A stretch of DNA of 33,392 bases from Jiangella rhizosphaerae (lineage in GTDB: Bacteria; Actinomycetota; Actinomycetes; Jiangellales; Jiangellaceae): positions 35,317-68,708 of the forward strand of contig NZ_QUAL01000016.1 of the NCBI RefSeq assembly GCF_003579925.1, given 5' to 3'. The first letter of the stretch is position 1, and every line of letters begins with the position of its first letter. Of this stretch, positions 7,797-16,800 are shown piece by piece. A program made the position numbers and the translations under genes. Under the pieces are notes generated by a model. The model was not told the origin of the DNA. It made no database searches and saw nothing but the letters and a program-made list of their open reading frames with translations.

Positions 7797-8390
7797 ATGG
7801 CCGACCAGTCCGCCGTTCCCGACTATGAGCTCGCGGACGAGCTCGAGCTGACCGATCCCGCGCAGTACCGGGCGCTGTTCGACGAGACCCGGATGAAGCT
7901 GGTGCACCTGCTGCTGGAGCGGGCCGCGACGACGACGGAGCTGGCGATCGCGCTGGACAAGCCGAAGGGCACCGTCGGCCATCACCTCAAGGTGCTGGAG
8001 TACGCGGGGCTGGTGCACGTCGTGCGCACCAAGCAGGTCCGCGCCATCGAGGCCCGCTACTACGGCCGCACGGCGCGGGTCTTCCTGTACCACGACTGGG
8101 ACCGCGCCTCGTTCGACGGCATCGGGCTGGAGCCGAAGGGGGTGCTCGCGGAGACCGTCACCGAGATCCAGCAGTTGCCGGCCGAGCTGCTGGACCTGCC
8201 CATGATCACGAACGCCCGCTACGCCCGCATCCCGGCCGAGCGGGCGGCGGAGTGGCGGCAGCGCCTGATCGACCTGCTCGACGAGTTCGTCCGGCAGCCG
8301 CGCGGCGGCGAGGTGACCTACGGGCTGCTGGTCGGAGTCTTCCCGACCCAGCGCGGGCACCTGCCGGAGCCGAAGGACGGTGCGTCGTGA
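7797..8390 (+). CDS. ArsR-like winged helix-turn-helix regulator
   Basis: A 197-residue regulator. The winged helix is at ~22-85: TRMKLVHLLLERAATTTELA, then KPKGTVGHHLKVLEYAGLV as recognition helix and HVVRTKQVRAIEARYYG as wing. The C-terminal ~100 residues are an unassigned effector/dimer domain. There is no clear metal-binding Cys cluster, so a small-molecule rather than metal signal is likely. The ATG at 7797 lies directly after the operator and is probably leaderless. Its stop overlaps the MFS start (GTGA), so regulator and exporter form one operon. Confidence 0.88.
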   Translation: MADQSAVPDYELADELELTDPAQYRALFDETRMKLVHLLLERAATTTELAIALDKPKGTVGHHLKVLEYAGLVHVVRTKQVRAIEARYYGRTARVFLYHDWDRASFDGIGLEPKGVLAETVTEIQQLPAELLDLPMITNARYARIPAERAAEWRQRLIDLLDEFVRQPRGGEVTYGLLVGVFPTQRGHLPEPKDGAS

Positions 8391-9742
8391 CGACGACGGA
8401 CGCGCCCGCGAGGCAAGGGCTGGGCCGCAACTACTGGAAGCTCTGGAGCGCGTCGGTCGTCTCGAACTTCGGCGACGGCCTGTCGGCGGTGGCGATCCCG
8501 TGGCTGGCCACGGCCGTCACCCGCGACCCGCTGCAGATCGCGCTGGTCACGCTGGCCACCCGGCTGCCGTGGCTGCTGTTCTCACTGCCGGCCGGGGTCA
8601 TCACCGACCGCCTCGACCGGCGCAAGCTGGTCGCGGCCATGGACGTCCTGCGCTTCGCCGTCATGGGTACGTTCGCCTTCGCGGTGCTGGCGTGGCAGTC
8701 CGGCCTGCCGACGCCGGACCAGATCGCCGGCGGCACCGCCGACCTGCCCGAGAACGGCACCGTCCTGCTCGTGCTGCTGTACCTGATGGCGTTCCTGCTG
8801 GGCTCGGCCGAGGTACTGCGCGACAACACCGCGCAGACGCTGCTGCCGTCGATCGTCGCCAAGGACCGGCTCGAGAAGGCGAACGGCCGCATGTGGGGTG
8901 CCGAGGTCGTCGTCAACAACTTCATCGGGCCGCCGCTGGCCGGCCTGCTGCTCGGGCTGGCGTTCGCGCTGCCGTTCTTCATCAACGCCGGCACCTTCGC
9001 CGTCGCGGCCGGACTGGTGTTCATGCTGGCCGGGCAGTTCGCCCCGAAGGGCAAGGTCACCAGCGGCCGCATCGCCTGGAAGAGCGAGATCGGCGAGGGC
9101 GTGCGCTGGCTGTGGGACCACCGCCTGCTGCGCTCGCTGGCGTTCCTGCTCGGCGCGACGAACGGGCTGGCCAACGCCGCGGCCGCGATCTACGTCCTGT
9201 TCGCGCAGGAGATCCTCGACGTCGACGCGACGCAGTTCGGCATCCTGCTCACCGGGGCGGCGGTCGGCGCGGTGCTCGGGTCGCTCGTCGCGCACCGCAT
9301 CAGCGCGCGTATCGGCCCCGGCACGTCGCTGTTCCTCTCGCTGGCCACGCTCGGCGGCGGCCTTGCGGTCATCGGCCTGGTGTCGTCGCCGATCGTCGTC
9401 TACGCGGTGTTCGTGGTCGAGGGGTTCTTCGTCGTGCTGTGGAACGTCATCACGGTGTCGCTGCGGCAGAGCATCATCCCCGACCACCTGCTCGGCCGGG
9501 TCAACTCCGTCTACCGATTCTTCGGCTGGGGCGCCATCTCCGTGGGCACGCTGCTCGGCGGCGCCATGGTCACCATCGCCGACACCTGGCTCAGCCGCGA
9601 GTGGTCGCTGCGGCTGCCGTACCTGGTCGCGGCGGGCGTGCACGTGCTGCTGCTGGTGTACGCGCTGCCGCGGCTCACCAACGCCCGCATCGCAGAGGCG
9701 AAGAATCAGGCCTCGAACGCCGACGACAGCGTCGACTCGTGA
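8387..9742 (+). CDS. MFS exporter (EntS-like/MFS_3 family)
   Basis: About 451 residues with ~12 hydrophobic helices. The loop after helix 2 carries the MFS signature region [14 protein letters not shown] helix pair near the middle ([16 protein letters not shown]) and the C-terminal repeat ([20 protein letters not shown]) are typical of the EntS/MFS_3 group of drug and siderophore exporters. The GTG at 8387 overlaps the ArsR stop by 3 bases; upstream extension in the same frame would lie inside the ArsR gene. Likely role: export of the compound sensed by the ArsR protein. The 3' end overlaps purL by 37 bases in convergent orientation. Confidence 0.88.
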   Translation: MTTTDAPARQGLGRNYWKLWSASVVSNFGDGLSAVAIPWLATAVTRDPLQIALVTLATRLPWLLFSLPAGVITDRLDRRKLVAAMDVLRFAVMGTFAFAVLAWQSGLPTPDQIAGGTADLPENGTVLLVLLYLMAFLLGSAEVLRDNTAQTLLPSIVAKDRLEKANGRMWGAEVVVNNFIGPPLAGLLLGLAFALPFFINAGTFAVAAGLVFMLAGQFAPKGKVTSGRIAWKSEIGEGVRWLWDHRLLRSLAFLLGATNGLANAAAAIYVLFAQEILDVDATQFGILLTGAAVGAVLGSLVAHRISARIGPGTSLFLSLATLGGGLAVIGLVSSPIVVYAVFVVEGFFVVLWNVITVSLRQSIIPDHLLGRVNSVYRFFGWGAISVGTLLGGAMVTIADTWLSREWSLRLPYLVAAGVHVLLLVYALPRLTNARIAEAKNQASNADDSVDS

Positions 9743-11961
9743 GCGGTGCGCAGCTCGTCGAGCGGCACCGTGAACCGGCCCTGCACGTCGAGCACGCCGC
9801 CGTCGTCGACCACGCCGATGCGCTGGTGCGGGAACCGCCGCGCCGAGCACATGTCGGTGAACCGCACCTCCTCCGAACGCGGCACCGCGACGATCGCCCG
9901 GGCCTGCGACTCGGAGAACAGGAACACGAACGGGTCGAGGCCGTCGGGCACCCACACCCGCGCGCCCACGCCGTAGCGCAGCACCGACTCGGCCAGCGCG
10001 ACGGCCAGCCCGCCGTCGGAGAGGTCGTGCGCGGCGTCGATCAGACCGTCGCGTGAGGCGTTGACCAGGATCTCGGCCAGCTCGCGCTCGGCGACGAGGT
10101 CGACCGACGGCGGCCGCCCGCCCAGGTGCTGGTGCTCGGCCCACGCCCACTCCGAGCCGCCGAACTCGTCGCGCGTCTCGCCCAGCAGGTAGATCACCTG
10201 GCCGGACTCACGGAAGCCCTGCGGCGTGCGCCGGGCGACGTCGTCGAGCACGCCCAGCACGCCGACGATGGCCGTCGGCAGGATCGCGGCGTCGCCGGTC
10301 TGGTTGTACAGCGACACGTTGCCGCCGGTGACCGGGGTGCCCAGCGTCTGGCAGCCGTCGGCCAGGCCGCGGATGGCCTCGGCGAACTGCCACATGACGG
10401 CGGGGTCCTCGGGCGAGCCGAAGTTCAGGCCGTCGGTGACGGCGAGCGGCCGGGCGCCGGTGGTGGCGACGTTGCGGTAGGCCTCGGCCAGCGCCAGCTG
10501 AGCGCCGGTGTACGGGTCGAGCTTGGCGTAACGGCCGTTGCCGTCGGTGGCGATGGCGACGCCCAGCCCGGTCGACTCGTCGATGCGCAGCACGCCTGCG
10601 TCCTCGGGCTGCGCCAAGACGGTGTTGCCGAGCACGTAGCGGTCGTACTGGTCGGTGATCCACGCCTTCGACGCGACGTTCGGCGACGCGAGCAGCCGCA
10701 GCAGGGTGCCGCGCAGCTCGTCGCCGCCCGACGGCCGGGGCAGCGACTCCGGCCCGGCCGCCTGCAGCTCGTCCTGCCAGGCCGGCCGCTCGAACGGCCG
10801 CTCGTACACCGGGCCGTCGTGCGCGACGGTGCGGGGGTCGACGTCGACGATGGTCTCGCCGTGCCAGTCGATGACCAGCCGGCCGGTGCCGGTGACCTCG
10901 CCGATGACGGCGGTCTCGACGTCCCACTTGGCGGTGATGGCGAGGAACGCGTCGAGGTTCTCGGGCGTGACGATGCCCATCATGCGTTCCTGCGACTCCG
11001 ACATCATGATCTCGCCGGGCGTCAGGCTGGGGTCGCGCAGCAGCACCTTCTCCAGCTGCACGTACATGCCGCCGTCACCGTTGCTGGCCAGCTCGGACGT
11101 CGCGCAGGAGATGCCGGCCGCGCCGAGGTCCTGGATCGCCTCGACGACCTGCGCCTCGAACAGCTCGAGGCAGCACTCGATGAGCACCTTCTCCATGAAC
11201 GGGTCGCCGACCTGGACGGCGGGCCGCTTGCTCGGTTTGCTGTCGTCGAACGACTCCGAGGCCAGGATCGACGCCCCGCCGATGCCGTCGCCGCCGGTGC
11301 GCGCACCGAACAGCACCACCTTGTTGCCGACACCGGTCGCGTTGGCGAGGTGGATGTCCTCGTGCTTCATGACGCCGACGCACAGCGCGTTGACCAGCGG
11401 GTTCGCCGCGTAGGACGGGTCGAAGACGACCTCGCCGCCGATGTTGGGCAGCCCGAGGCAGTTGCCGTAGCCGCCGACGCCGGCCACGACGCCGGGCAGC
11501 ACGCGGTGGGTGTCGTCGGCGTCGAGCGGGCCGAACCGCAGCGAGTCCATGACGGCGACCGGCCGGGCGCCCATGGCGAGGATGTCGCGGACGATGCCGC
11601 CGACGCCCGTCGCCGCACCCTGGTAGGGCTCGACGTAGGACGGGTGGTTGTGCGACTCGATCTTGAACGTCACGGCGTAGCCCTGGCCGATGTCGACGAC
11701 GCCGGCGTTCTGGCCGATGCCGACCAGCAGCGCGTCGCTCTCGGGCGCCTTCTCGCCGAACTGGCGCAGGTGCACCTTGGAGGACTTGTACGAGCAGTGC
11801 TCGGACCACATGACGCTGTACATGGCCAGCTCGGCGTTGGTGGGCCGGCGGCCGAGGATGTCGCGGATGCGCTGGTACTCGTCCTCCTTGAGGCCGAGCT
11901 CGTCCCAGGGCTGCGGCTGGTCGGGCGTCTTGGCGGCCAGCTCGACGGTGTCGATGGTCAC
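9706..11961 (-). CDS. purL: Phosphoribosylformylglycinamidine synthase subunit PurL
   Basis: About 751 residues, the normal length of the small-type PurL. It catalyses the ATP-dependent FGAR to FGAM amidation, using ammonia from PurQ. Visible motifs include [12 protein letters not shown], then [21 protein letters not shown], and [10 protein letters not shown] with the repeated AIRS/PurM-type halves (second half at [15 protein letters not shown]). The GTG at 11961 overlaps the purQ stop (GTGA), a typical coupling. An upstream extension in this frame is low-complexity Arg-rich shadow sequence and is rejected. Last gene of purSQL. Confidence 0.96.
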   Translation of the reverse strand: MTIDTVELAAKTPDQPQPWDELGLKEDEYQRIRDILGRRPTNAELAMYSVMWSEHCSYKSSKVHLRQFGEKAPESDALLVGIGQNAGVVDIGQGYAVTFKIESHNHPSYVEPYQGAATGVGGIVRDILAMGARPVAVMDSLRFGPLDADDTHRVLPGVVAGVGGYGNCLGLPNIGGEVVFDPSYAANPLVNALCVGVMKHEDIHLANATGVGNKVVLFGARTGGDGIGGASILASESFDDSKPSKRPAVQVGDPFMEKVLIECCLELFEAQVVEAIQDLGAAGISCATSELASNGDGGMYVQLEKVLLRDPSLTPGEIMMSESQERMMGIVTPENLDAFLAITAKWDVETAVIGEVTGTGRLVIDWHGETIVDVDPRTVAHDGPVYERPFERPAWQDELQAAGPESLPRPSGGDELRGTLLRLLASPNVASKAWITDQYDRYVLGNTVLAQPEDAGVLRIDESTGLGVAIATDGNGRYAKLDPYTGAQLALAEAYRNVATTGARPLAVTDGLNFGSPEDPAVMWQFAEAIRGLADGCQTLGTPVTGGNVSLYNQTGDAAILPTAIVGVLGVLDDVARRTPQGFRESGQVIYLLGETRDEFGGSEWAWAEHQHLGGRPPSVDLVAERELAEILVNASRDGLIDAAHDLSDGGLAVALAESVLRYGVGARVWVPDGLDPFVFLFSESQARAIVAVPRSEEVRFTDMCSARRFPHQRIGVVDDGGVLDVQGRFTVPLDELRTAHESTLSSAFEA

Positions 11962-12629
11962 GCGCGGACCAGTCCTTCCAGAACGGACGTGAAGAAGCCG
12001 AGGCCGTCGGTGCCGGGCCCGGTGAGCGACTCGACCGCGTGCTCGGGGTGCGGCATGAGCCCGACGACGTTGCCGCGAGCGTTGGCGATGCCGGCGATGT
12101 CGCGGTAGGAGCCGTTGGGGTTGTCGCCGAGGTACCGGACGACGACCCGGCCCTCGCCCTCGAGCTCGTCGAGCGTGCGCTGGTCGGCGACGTAGCCGCC
12201 CTCGCCGTTCTTCAGCGGGATGACGATCTGCTGGCCGGCCTGGTAGCCCGACGTCCACGCCGTCGCCGTGCTCTCGACCCGCAGCGGCTGGTCGCGGCAG
12301 ACGAACTTACGGTGGTCGTTGCGGATCAGCGCGCCGGGCAGCAGGTGCGACTCGCACAGCACCTGGAAGCCGTTGCAGATGCCGAGCACCGGCAGCCCGC
12401 CGCGGGCGGCGTCGACCAGCGGCTCCATGACCGGCGCGAACCGGGCGATGGCGCCGCAGCGCAGGTAGTCGCCGTAGGAGAAGCCGCCCGGCAGGACGAC
12501 GGCGTCGACGCCGTGCAGGTCGGCGTCGCCGTGCCAGAGCGCGACCGCTTCGGCGCCGGCGACCCGGACGGCCCGGGCGGCGTCGCGGTCGTCGAGGGAG
12601 CCGGGGAACGTGACGACGCCGATGCGCAT
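11958..12629 (-). CDS. purQ: Phosphoribosylformylglycinamidine synthase glutaminase subunit PurQ
   Basis: A 223-residue class I glutamine amidotransferase supplying ammonia to PurL. The nucleophile is C85 in [10 protein letters not shown]. The His and Glu of the triad lie in MPHPEHAVE near the C-terminus. Other typical strands are [17 protein letters not shown]. The ATG at 12629 shares bases with the purS stop (ATGA), and its own stop overlaps the purL start. Length and motifs are complete. Confidence 0.96.
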   Translation of the reverse strand: MRIGVVTFPGSLDDRDAARAVRVAGAEAVALWHGDADLHGVDAVVLPGGFSYGDYLRCGAIARFAPVMEPLVDAARGGLPVLGICNGFQVLCESHLLPGALIRNDHRKFVCRDQPLRVESTATAWTSGYQAGQQIVIPLKNGEGGYVADQRTLDELEGEGRVVVRYLGDNPNGSYRDIAGIANARGNVVGLMPHPEHAVESLTGPGTDGLGFFTSVLEGLVRA

Positions 12630-12880
12630 CAGACGCCGGCCTCCACGTGGACGGTGAAGTACTCGATGACGGGGTTGGCGAGCAGCGTCGCGGCGGCGCG
12701 CTCGATCTCGGCCACCGCCTCGGGCGTCGCCTCGCCGTCGAGCTCGATCTCGAACCGCTTGCCCTGCCGGACCGAGGCGACGCCCTCGAATCCGAGCCGG
12801 CCGAACGCACCCTGCACGGCTTTGCCCTGCGGGTCGAGAATCTCGGGTTTGAGCATGACGTCGACAACGACGCGGGCCAC
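12629..12880 (-). CDS. purS: Phosphoribosylformylglycinamidine synthase subunit PurS
   Basis: An 83-residue subunit, normal for PurS, which bridges PurL and PurQ and helps channel ammonia. The core [20 protein letters not shown] and [11 protein letters not shown] end fit the family. The GTG at 12880 is chosen because GAGGAG lies 7 bases upstream; longer forms extend into Arg/Pro-rich non-coding sequence. First gene of the purSQL operon. Confidence 0.94.
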   Translation of the reverse strand: MARVVVDVMLKPEILDPQGKAVQGAFGRLGFEGVASVRQGKRFEIELDGEATPEAVAEIERAAATLLANPVIEYFTVHVEAGV

Positions 12881-13003
12881 GGGCACGCTCCTCGCGCGGC
12901 AGAAGAACCGGGAACGTGCCCCAGGATACCCAGCCCGGCCGGCGACACCCATGTCCAGCCCGCGGAACCGGGCAGGACCAGGTCGTCGACCACGGCCCGG
13001 CGG

Positions 13004-13034
13004 GGTTCGGTCCGCACCCTGCCCGAACCGAACC
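13004..13034. repeat. Inverted repeat in purS upstream region
   Basis: GGTTCGG (13004-13010) and CCGAACC (13028-13034) form a perfect 7-bp inverted repeat with a 17-bp centre, about 125-150 bases upstream of purS. It could be an operator or an mRNA hairpin. The function is not known. Confidence 0.3.
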
Positions 13035-13058
13035 ACCGCCGGCCGCACCCAACCCATC

Positions 13059-13087
13059 ACCGGCCGCGACCGCGGCCGGCCGCGGTC
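13059..13087. terminator. GC palindromes at 3' end of the winged-helix gene
   Basis: GACCGCGGCCGGCCGCGGTC (13068-13087) is a perfect 20-bp palindrome touching the stop codon. It overlaps an alternative hairpin with arms CCGGCCG and CGGCCGG just beyond it. No T-run follows, as is common for actinobacterial terminators. It would end transcription of the minus-strand regulator before purS. Confidence 0.45.
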
Positions 13088-13595
13088 AGTCCGGCACCAC
13101 GAGCCGGAAGCCGACGCCCCGGACCGACACCACCCGGAGCTCGTCGACCACCAGCGCCAGGCGCCGGCGCAGACGCTTCACCGCCGAGACGACGGGGTCG
13201 GCGTCGCCCAGGTAGCGGGTCTTCCAGATGCGCCCCATCAGCTCCTCGAACGTCCAGACCCGCCCGGCCTCCGTCGCGAGCGTCGCGAGGAGGTCGAACT
13301 CGCGAGCGCTGAGCGCGATGTCGACCTCGCCCCAGGTGACCTGGCGCGACACCAGGTCGACGCGGAGGCAGCCGCGTTCGATGACCCTGGTCTCGAGCTC
13401 CTCCACGCCCGCCGGGCTGTCGGGTACGCCGCCCTCGCCCATCAGCAGCCTGCGGGCCGCCTCGGTGTCCGGCGCGATCATGACGATGGCTCTGCGGTCG
13501 ATCGCCTGGGCGATCGCGGTCGAGTCCTCCAGCGTCGTGCCGACACAGATGACGAATGGCGTGATCGTTTCAATGTATGGCGCTGCGGACACCAT
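13086..13595 (-). CDS. Winged-helix (OmpR/PhoB-type) regulator with degenerate receiver
   Basis: A 169-residue protein. The C-terminal ~95 residues are a clear OmpR/PhoB winged helix (REFDLLATLATEAGRVWTFEELMGRIW; shorter core LSAREFDLLATLATE, then VKRLRRRL and VRGVGFRLV). The N-terminal ~60 residues (FVICVGTTLEDSTAIAQAI, IVMIAPDTEAARRLL) resemble a shortened receiver but lack the usual acidic pocket and phospho-acceptor Asp, so it is probably not phosphorylated. AGGGAG lies 7 bases before the ATG at 13595. It diverges from the large subtilase gene across a 277-base AT-richer spacer and could regulate it, by inference. Confidence 0.85.
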   Translation of the reverse strand: MVSAAPYIETITPFVICVGTTLEDSTAIAQAIDRRAIVMIAPDTEAARRLLMGEGGVPDSPAGVEELETRVIERGCLRVDLVSRQVTWGEVDIALSAREFDLLATLATEAGRVWTFEELMGRIWKTRYLGDADPVVSAVKRLRRRLALVVDELRVVSVRGVGFRLVVPD

Positions 13596-13872
13596 GCATC
13601 AACTCCCTGCGAACCGCCCCACCGATTGCTTGGCAGCATGACAGGTTTCGCGACGGTTTGGTATGTCTCACGGAATATTTCCGGTTAAATCCGGGGCATC
13701 CGGGAGTCAATCCGCCTGACATCGCCCGCCAACGGCCTCGGTCTTGCCCGTGAACCGACCTTGTAGCGGTAGCCGGACGTAGCCAGGATGGCGCTACCGC
13801 ATTTCGGACAAGTGTGACACGGCGTCCGCGTCACCTGCCTCCGCCGCGTCGCGCCCACACAGGAGGTCCACT
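13596..13872. promoter_or_regulatory. Divergent intergenic region with several palindromes
   Basis: A 277-base spacer between the winged-helix gene (-) and subtilase gene (+), noticeably AT-richer than its surroundings near 13665-13690. It holds CGGAA-TAT-TTCCG (13671-13683) and an 8-bp inverted repeat GCGGTAGC/GCTACCGC (13766-13773 and 13793-13800). These may be regulator sites or an mRNA structure ahead of the protease gene. A weak 49-codon Cys-containing frame on the minus strand (13685-13834) is not called a gene. Confidence 0.4.
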
Positions 13873-16800
13873 GTGCAGCTACCAGCCCACCCAGGCCGAG
13901 GCCGACCGCGAGGTCGCGAGGCGGCAGCAATTCCCACGAGGAGAAGGGGACCGCGGCGATATCTCGCCGCCGTACTCTCGGTCTTCGCCTTGGTGTCGGC
14001 CGTCCTGGCCGCCACGCCGGCGCAGGCCGGGTTCGGCCGGCCGGCGCAGCCGGCGTCCACGATCGAGCCGGGCGTGTTCGACCCCGACGCCGTCAAGGAC
14101 AGCGCCGACTTCTGGGTCCGGTTCAGCTCGTCGGCACGGACGACGTCCGCGACAGCCATCGAGGACTGGACCGAACGTGGTCAGTTCGTGGTCGACCAAC
14201 TCAAGGCGACCGCCGACCAGTCGCAGGCCGCCGTCCGCAAGCTCCTCGACGAGCAGGGCGTCGGCTTCGAGGCCCACTGGATCACCAACGCGATCCTGGT
14301 CCACGACGGCAGCCGCGCCCTGGCCGAGCAGCTCGCCGCCCTCGACGGCGTCGAGCAGATCAGGGCGCCGCGGACGTACGAGCTGCCCGAACCGGTCGAC
14401 GCGAAGCCGTCCGGCGGCATGGGCACGGCCGCGGTGGAGTGGGGCATCGCGAACATCAACGCCGACGACGTCTGGTCGCAGTTCGGCGTCCGGGGCGAGG
14501 GCATCGTCGTCGCCAACATCGACAGCGGCGTCGACTACGACCACCCGGCGCTGATCGAGCAGTATCGCGGCAACACCGGAACCGGGTTCGACCACGACTA
14601 CAACTGGTTCGACGCCACCGGCACCAGCGACGTCCCGTTCGAGGGGGCGAGCAACTCGCACGGCACCCACACGATGGGCACGATGGTGGGCGACGACGGC
14701 AACGGCAACCAGATCGGCGTGGCGCCCGGCGCGACGTGGATCGCCGCGAACGGCTGCAACACCTGCTCCGACGCCGACCTCATCGAGTCCGGCGAGTGGA
14801 TGCTCGCGCCGACCGACCTCAACGGCGAGAACCCGGACGTGTCGATGCGCCCGCACATCGTCAACAACTCGTGGGGGTCGATCTTCCCGTCGAACGACCC
14901 GTTCATGGAGGACATCCTCATCGAGTGGGCCAACGCCGGCATCTTCGGCGTCTGGGCCAACGGCAACAGCGGCGACTCCTGCGAGAGCAGCGGCTCGCCG
15001 GGGAGCCGGACGATCAACTACTCCGTAGGAGCGTACGACGTCAACAACGCCATCGCCGACTTCTCCGGCCGCGGTCCGGGCCAGGACGGCGAGATCAAGC
15101 CGAGCATCGCAGCGCCCGGCGTGAACGTCCGCTCGTCGATCGACAACGGCGGATACGGGTCGCTGTCGGGCACGTCGATGGCCACGCCGCACACGGCGGG
15201 CGCCATCGCGCTGCTGTGGTCGGCGGCTCCGACGCTGGTCGGTGACATCGAGGGCACTCGTGAGCTGCTCGACGACACCGCCATCGACGTCGAGGACCTC
15301 ACCTGCGGCGGCACGGCGGACGACAACAACGTCTGGGGCGAGGGCCGGCTCGACGCGCTGGCGCTGCTCGAGGCCGCACCGACCGGCGAGACCGGCACGC
15401 TGGCGGGCACCGTCACCGCGGCAGGCAGCCCGGTCGACGGCGCCACCGTCACCGTCGCCGGCCCGATCGAGCGGGAGACCACCACCGCCGGCGACGGCAC
15501 CTACTCGCTCGTCCTCACCGCGGGCGACTACGACGTGACGGTGTCCGCGTTCGGCTACGAGACGGCGACCGCCACCGCCACCGTCGCGGCCGACGGGACG
15601 ACGACACTGGACGTCGCCCTCGAGCTCGCCGACAGCCACCCCGTCACCGGCACCGTCACCGACGCGCTGTCCGGCGACCCCGTGGCCGGCGCCACCGTCA
15701 CCATCGAGGGCGCCCCGGTCGAGGCCGCGACGACCGGCGCCGACGGGACGTACACGTTCGCCGCGGTCCCGGCCGGCTCGTACGAGCTGACCGCCGACGG
15801 CGGACGCTGCACCGAGCCGCTCACGCAGGCGCTGACGGTCGGCGGGCCGTCGGCGCTGGACTTCGCCCTGCCGAAGCGGACCGACGGCTACGGCTACTTC
15901 TGCACCACCGGCCCGTCGGAGTACGTCGAGGGCACCACCCAGGTGGCGCTGACCGGCGACGAGTCGACGGCCACGGTCGAGCTGCCGTTCGCCTTCCCGT
16001 TCTACGGCGAGAGCTACGACACCGCGTACCTGTCCTCCAACGGGCACGTGAACCTCCTCGCCCCGATCACCAACTACTCCAACACGGCGCTGCCGAACGC
16101 GGGCGCGCCCAACGCCACGATCGCCCCGTTCTGGGACGACCTGGAGATCAACGCCGACGGCGGCGTCTACACCGGCATCGTCGACGGCGGCTTCGTCATC
16201 GAGTACCGCAACGTCGCGTTCTTCAACGTCGACGACCTGCGGGTGGACTTCAGCGTGACGCTGTACGAGGACGGCTCGGTCACCTTCGCCTACCGGAACC
16301 TCGACCCGGCGCAGGCTCAGGAGCTCGGCAACGGCGCCACCGTCGGCATCGAGAACGCCACCGGCACCGACGCCCTGCAGTACTCGTTCAACCAGGCCGC
16401 GCTGTCCGATGGCACGGCGATCACCTTCGCGCTGCCGCCGAACGGGTTCGTCACCGGCACGGTCACCGACGCCAACGACGGCCTGCCCGTCGAGGGCGCC
16501 ACCGTGGCCGCCGTCGCCGCCGACGGCACCGTCGTCCGTCAGGTGAGCACGGACGAGAACGGCGCCTACCGCATGCAGCTGTTCTTCGGCGCGTACGCGA
16601 TCGAGGCGAGCAGCAGCGGCTACGTGACCGGCAGCGACGACGTCGTCATCAACCAGGACGGCGAGGTCAACACGATCGACTTCGCGCTGCCGACCGGCAT
16701 CGCCGTCGTCGAGTCCGACGAGCTGTCCTGGACGATCACCGAGGGCCAGACCCGCTCCGGCGAGGTGACCATCACCAACACCGGCTCGGCGGACCTGACC

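Noticed and set aside
13685-13834. 49-codon minus-strand frame with CHTCPKCGS (zinc-ribbon-like) in the subtilase upstream region
   Set aside because: Codon use is unlike the genome, ribosome site is too close to the GTG, and it overlaps the palindromes and promoter space; only one Cys pair cluster is present.
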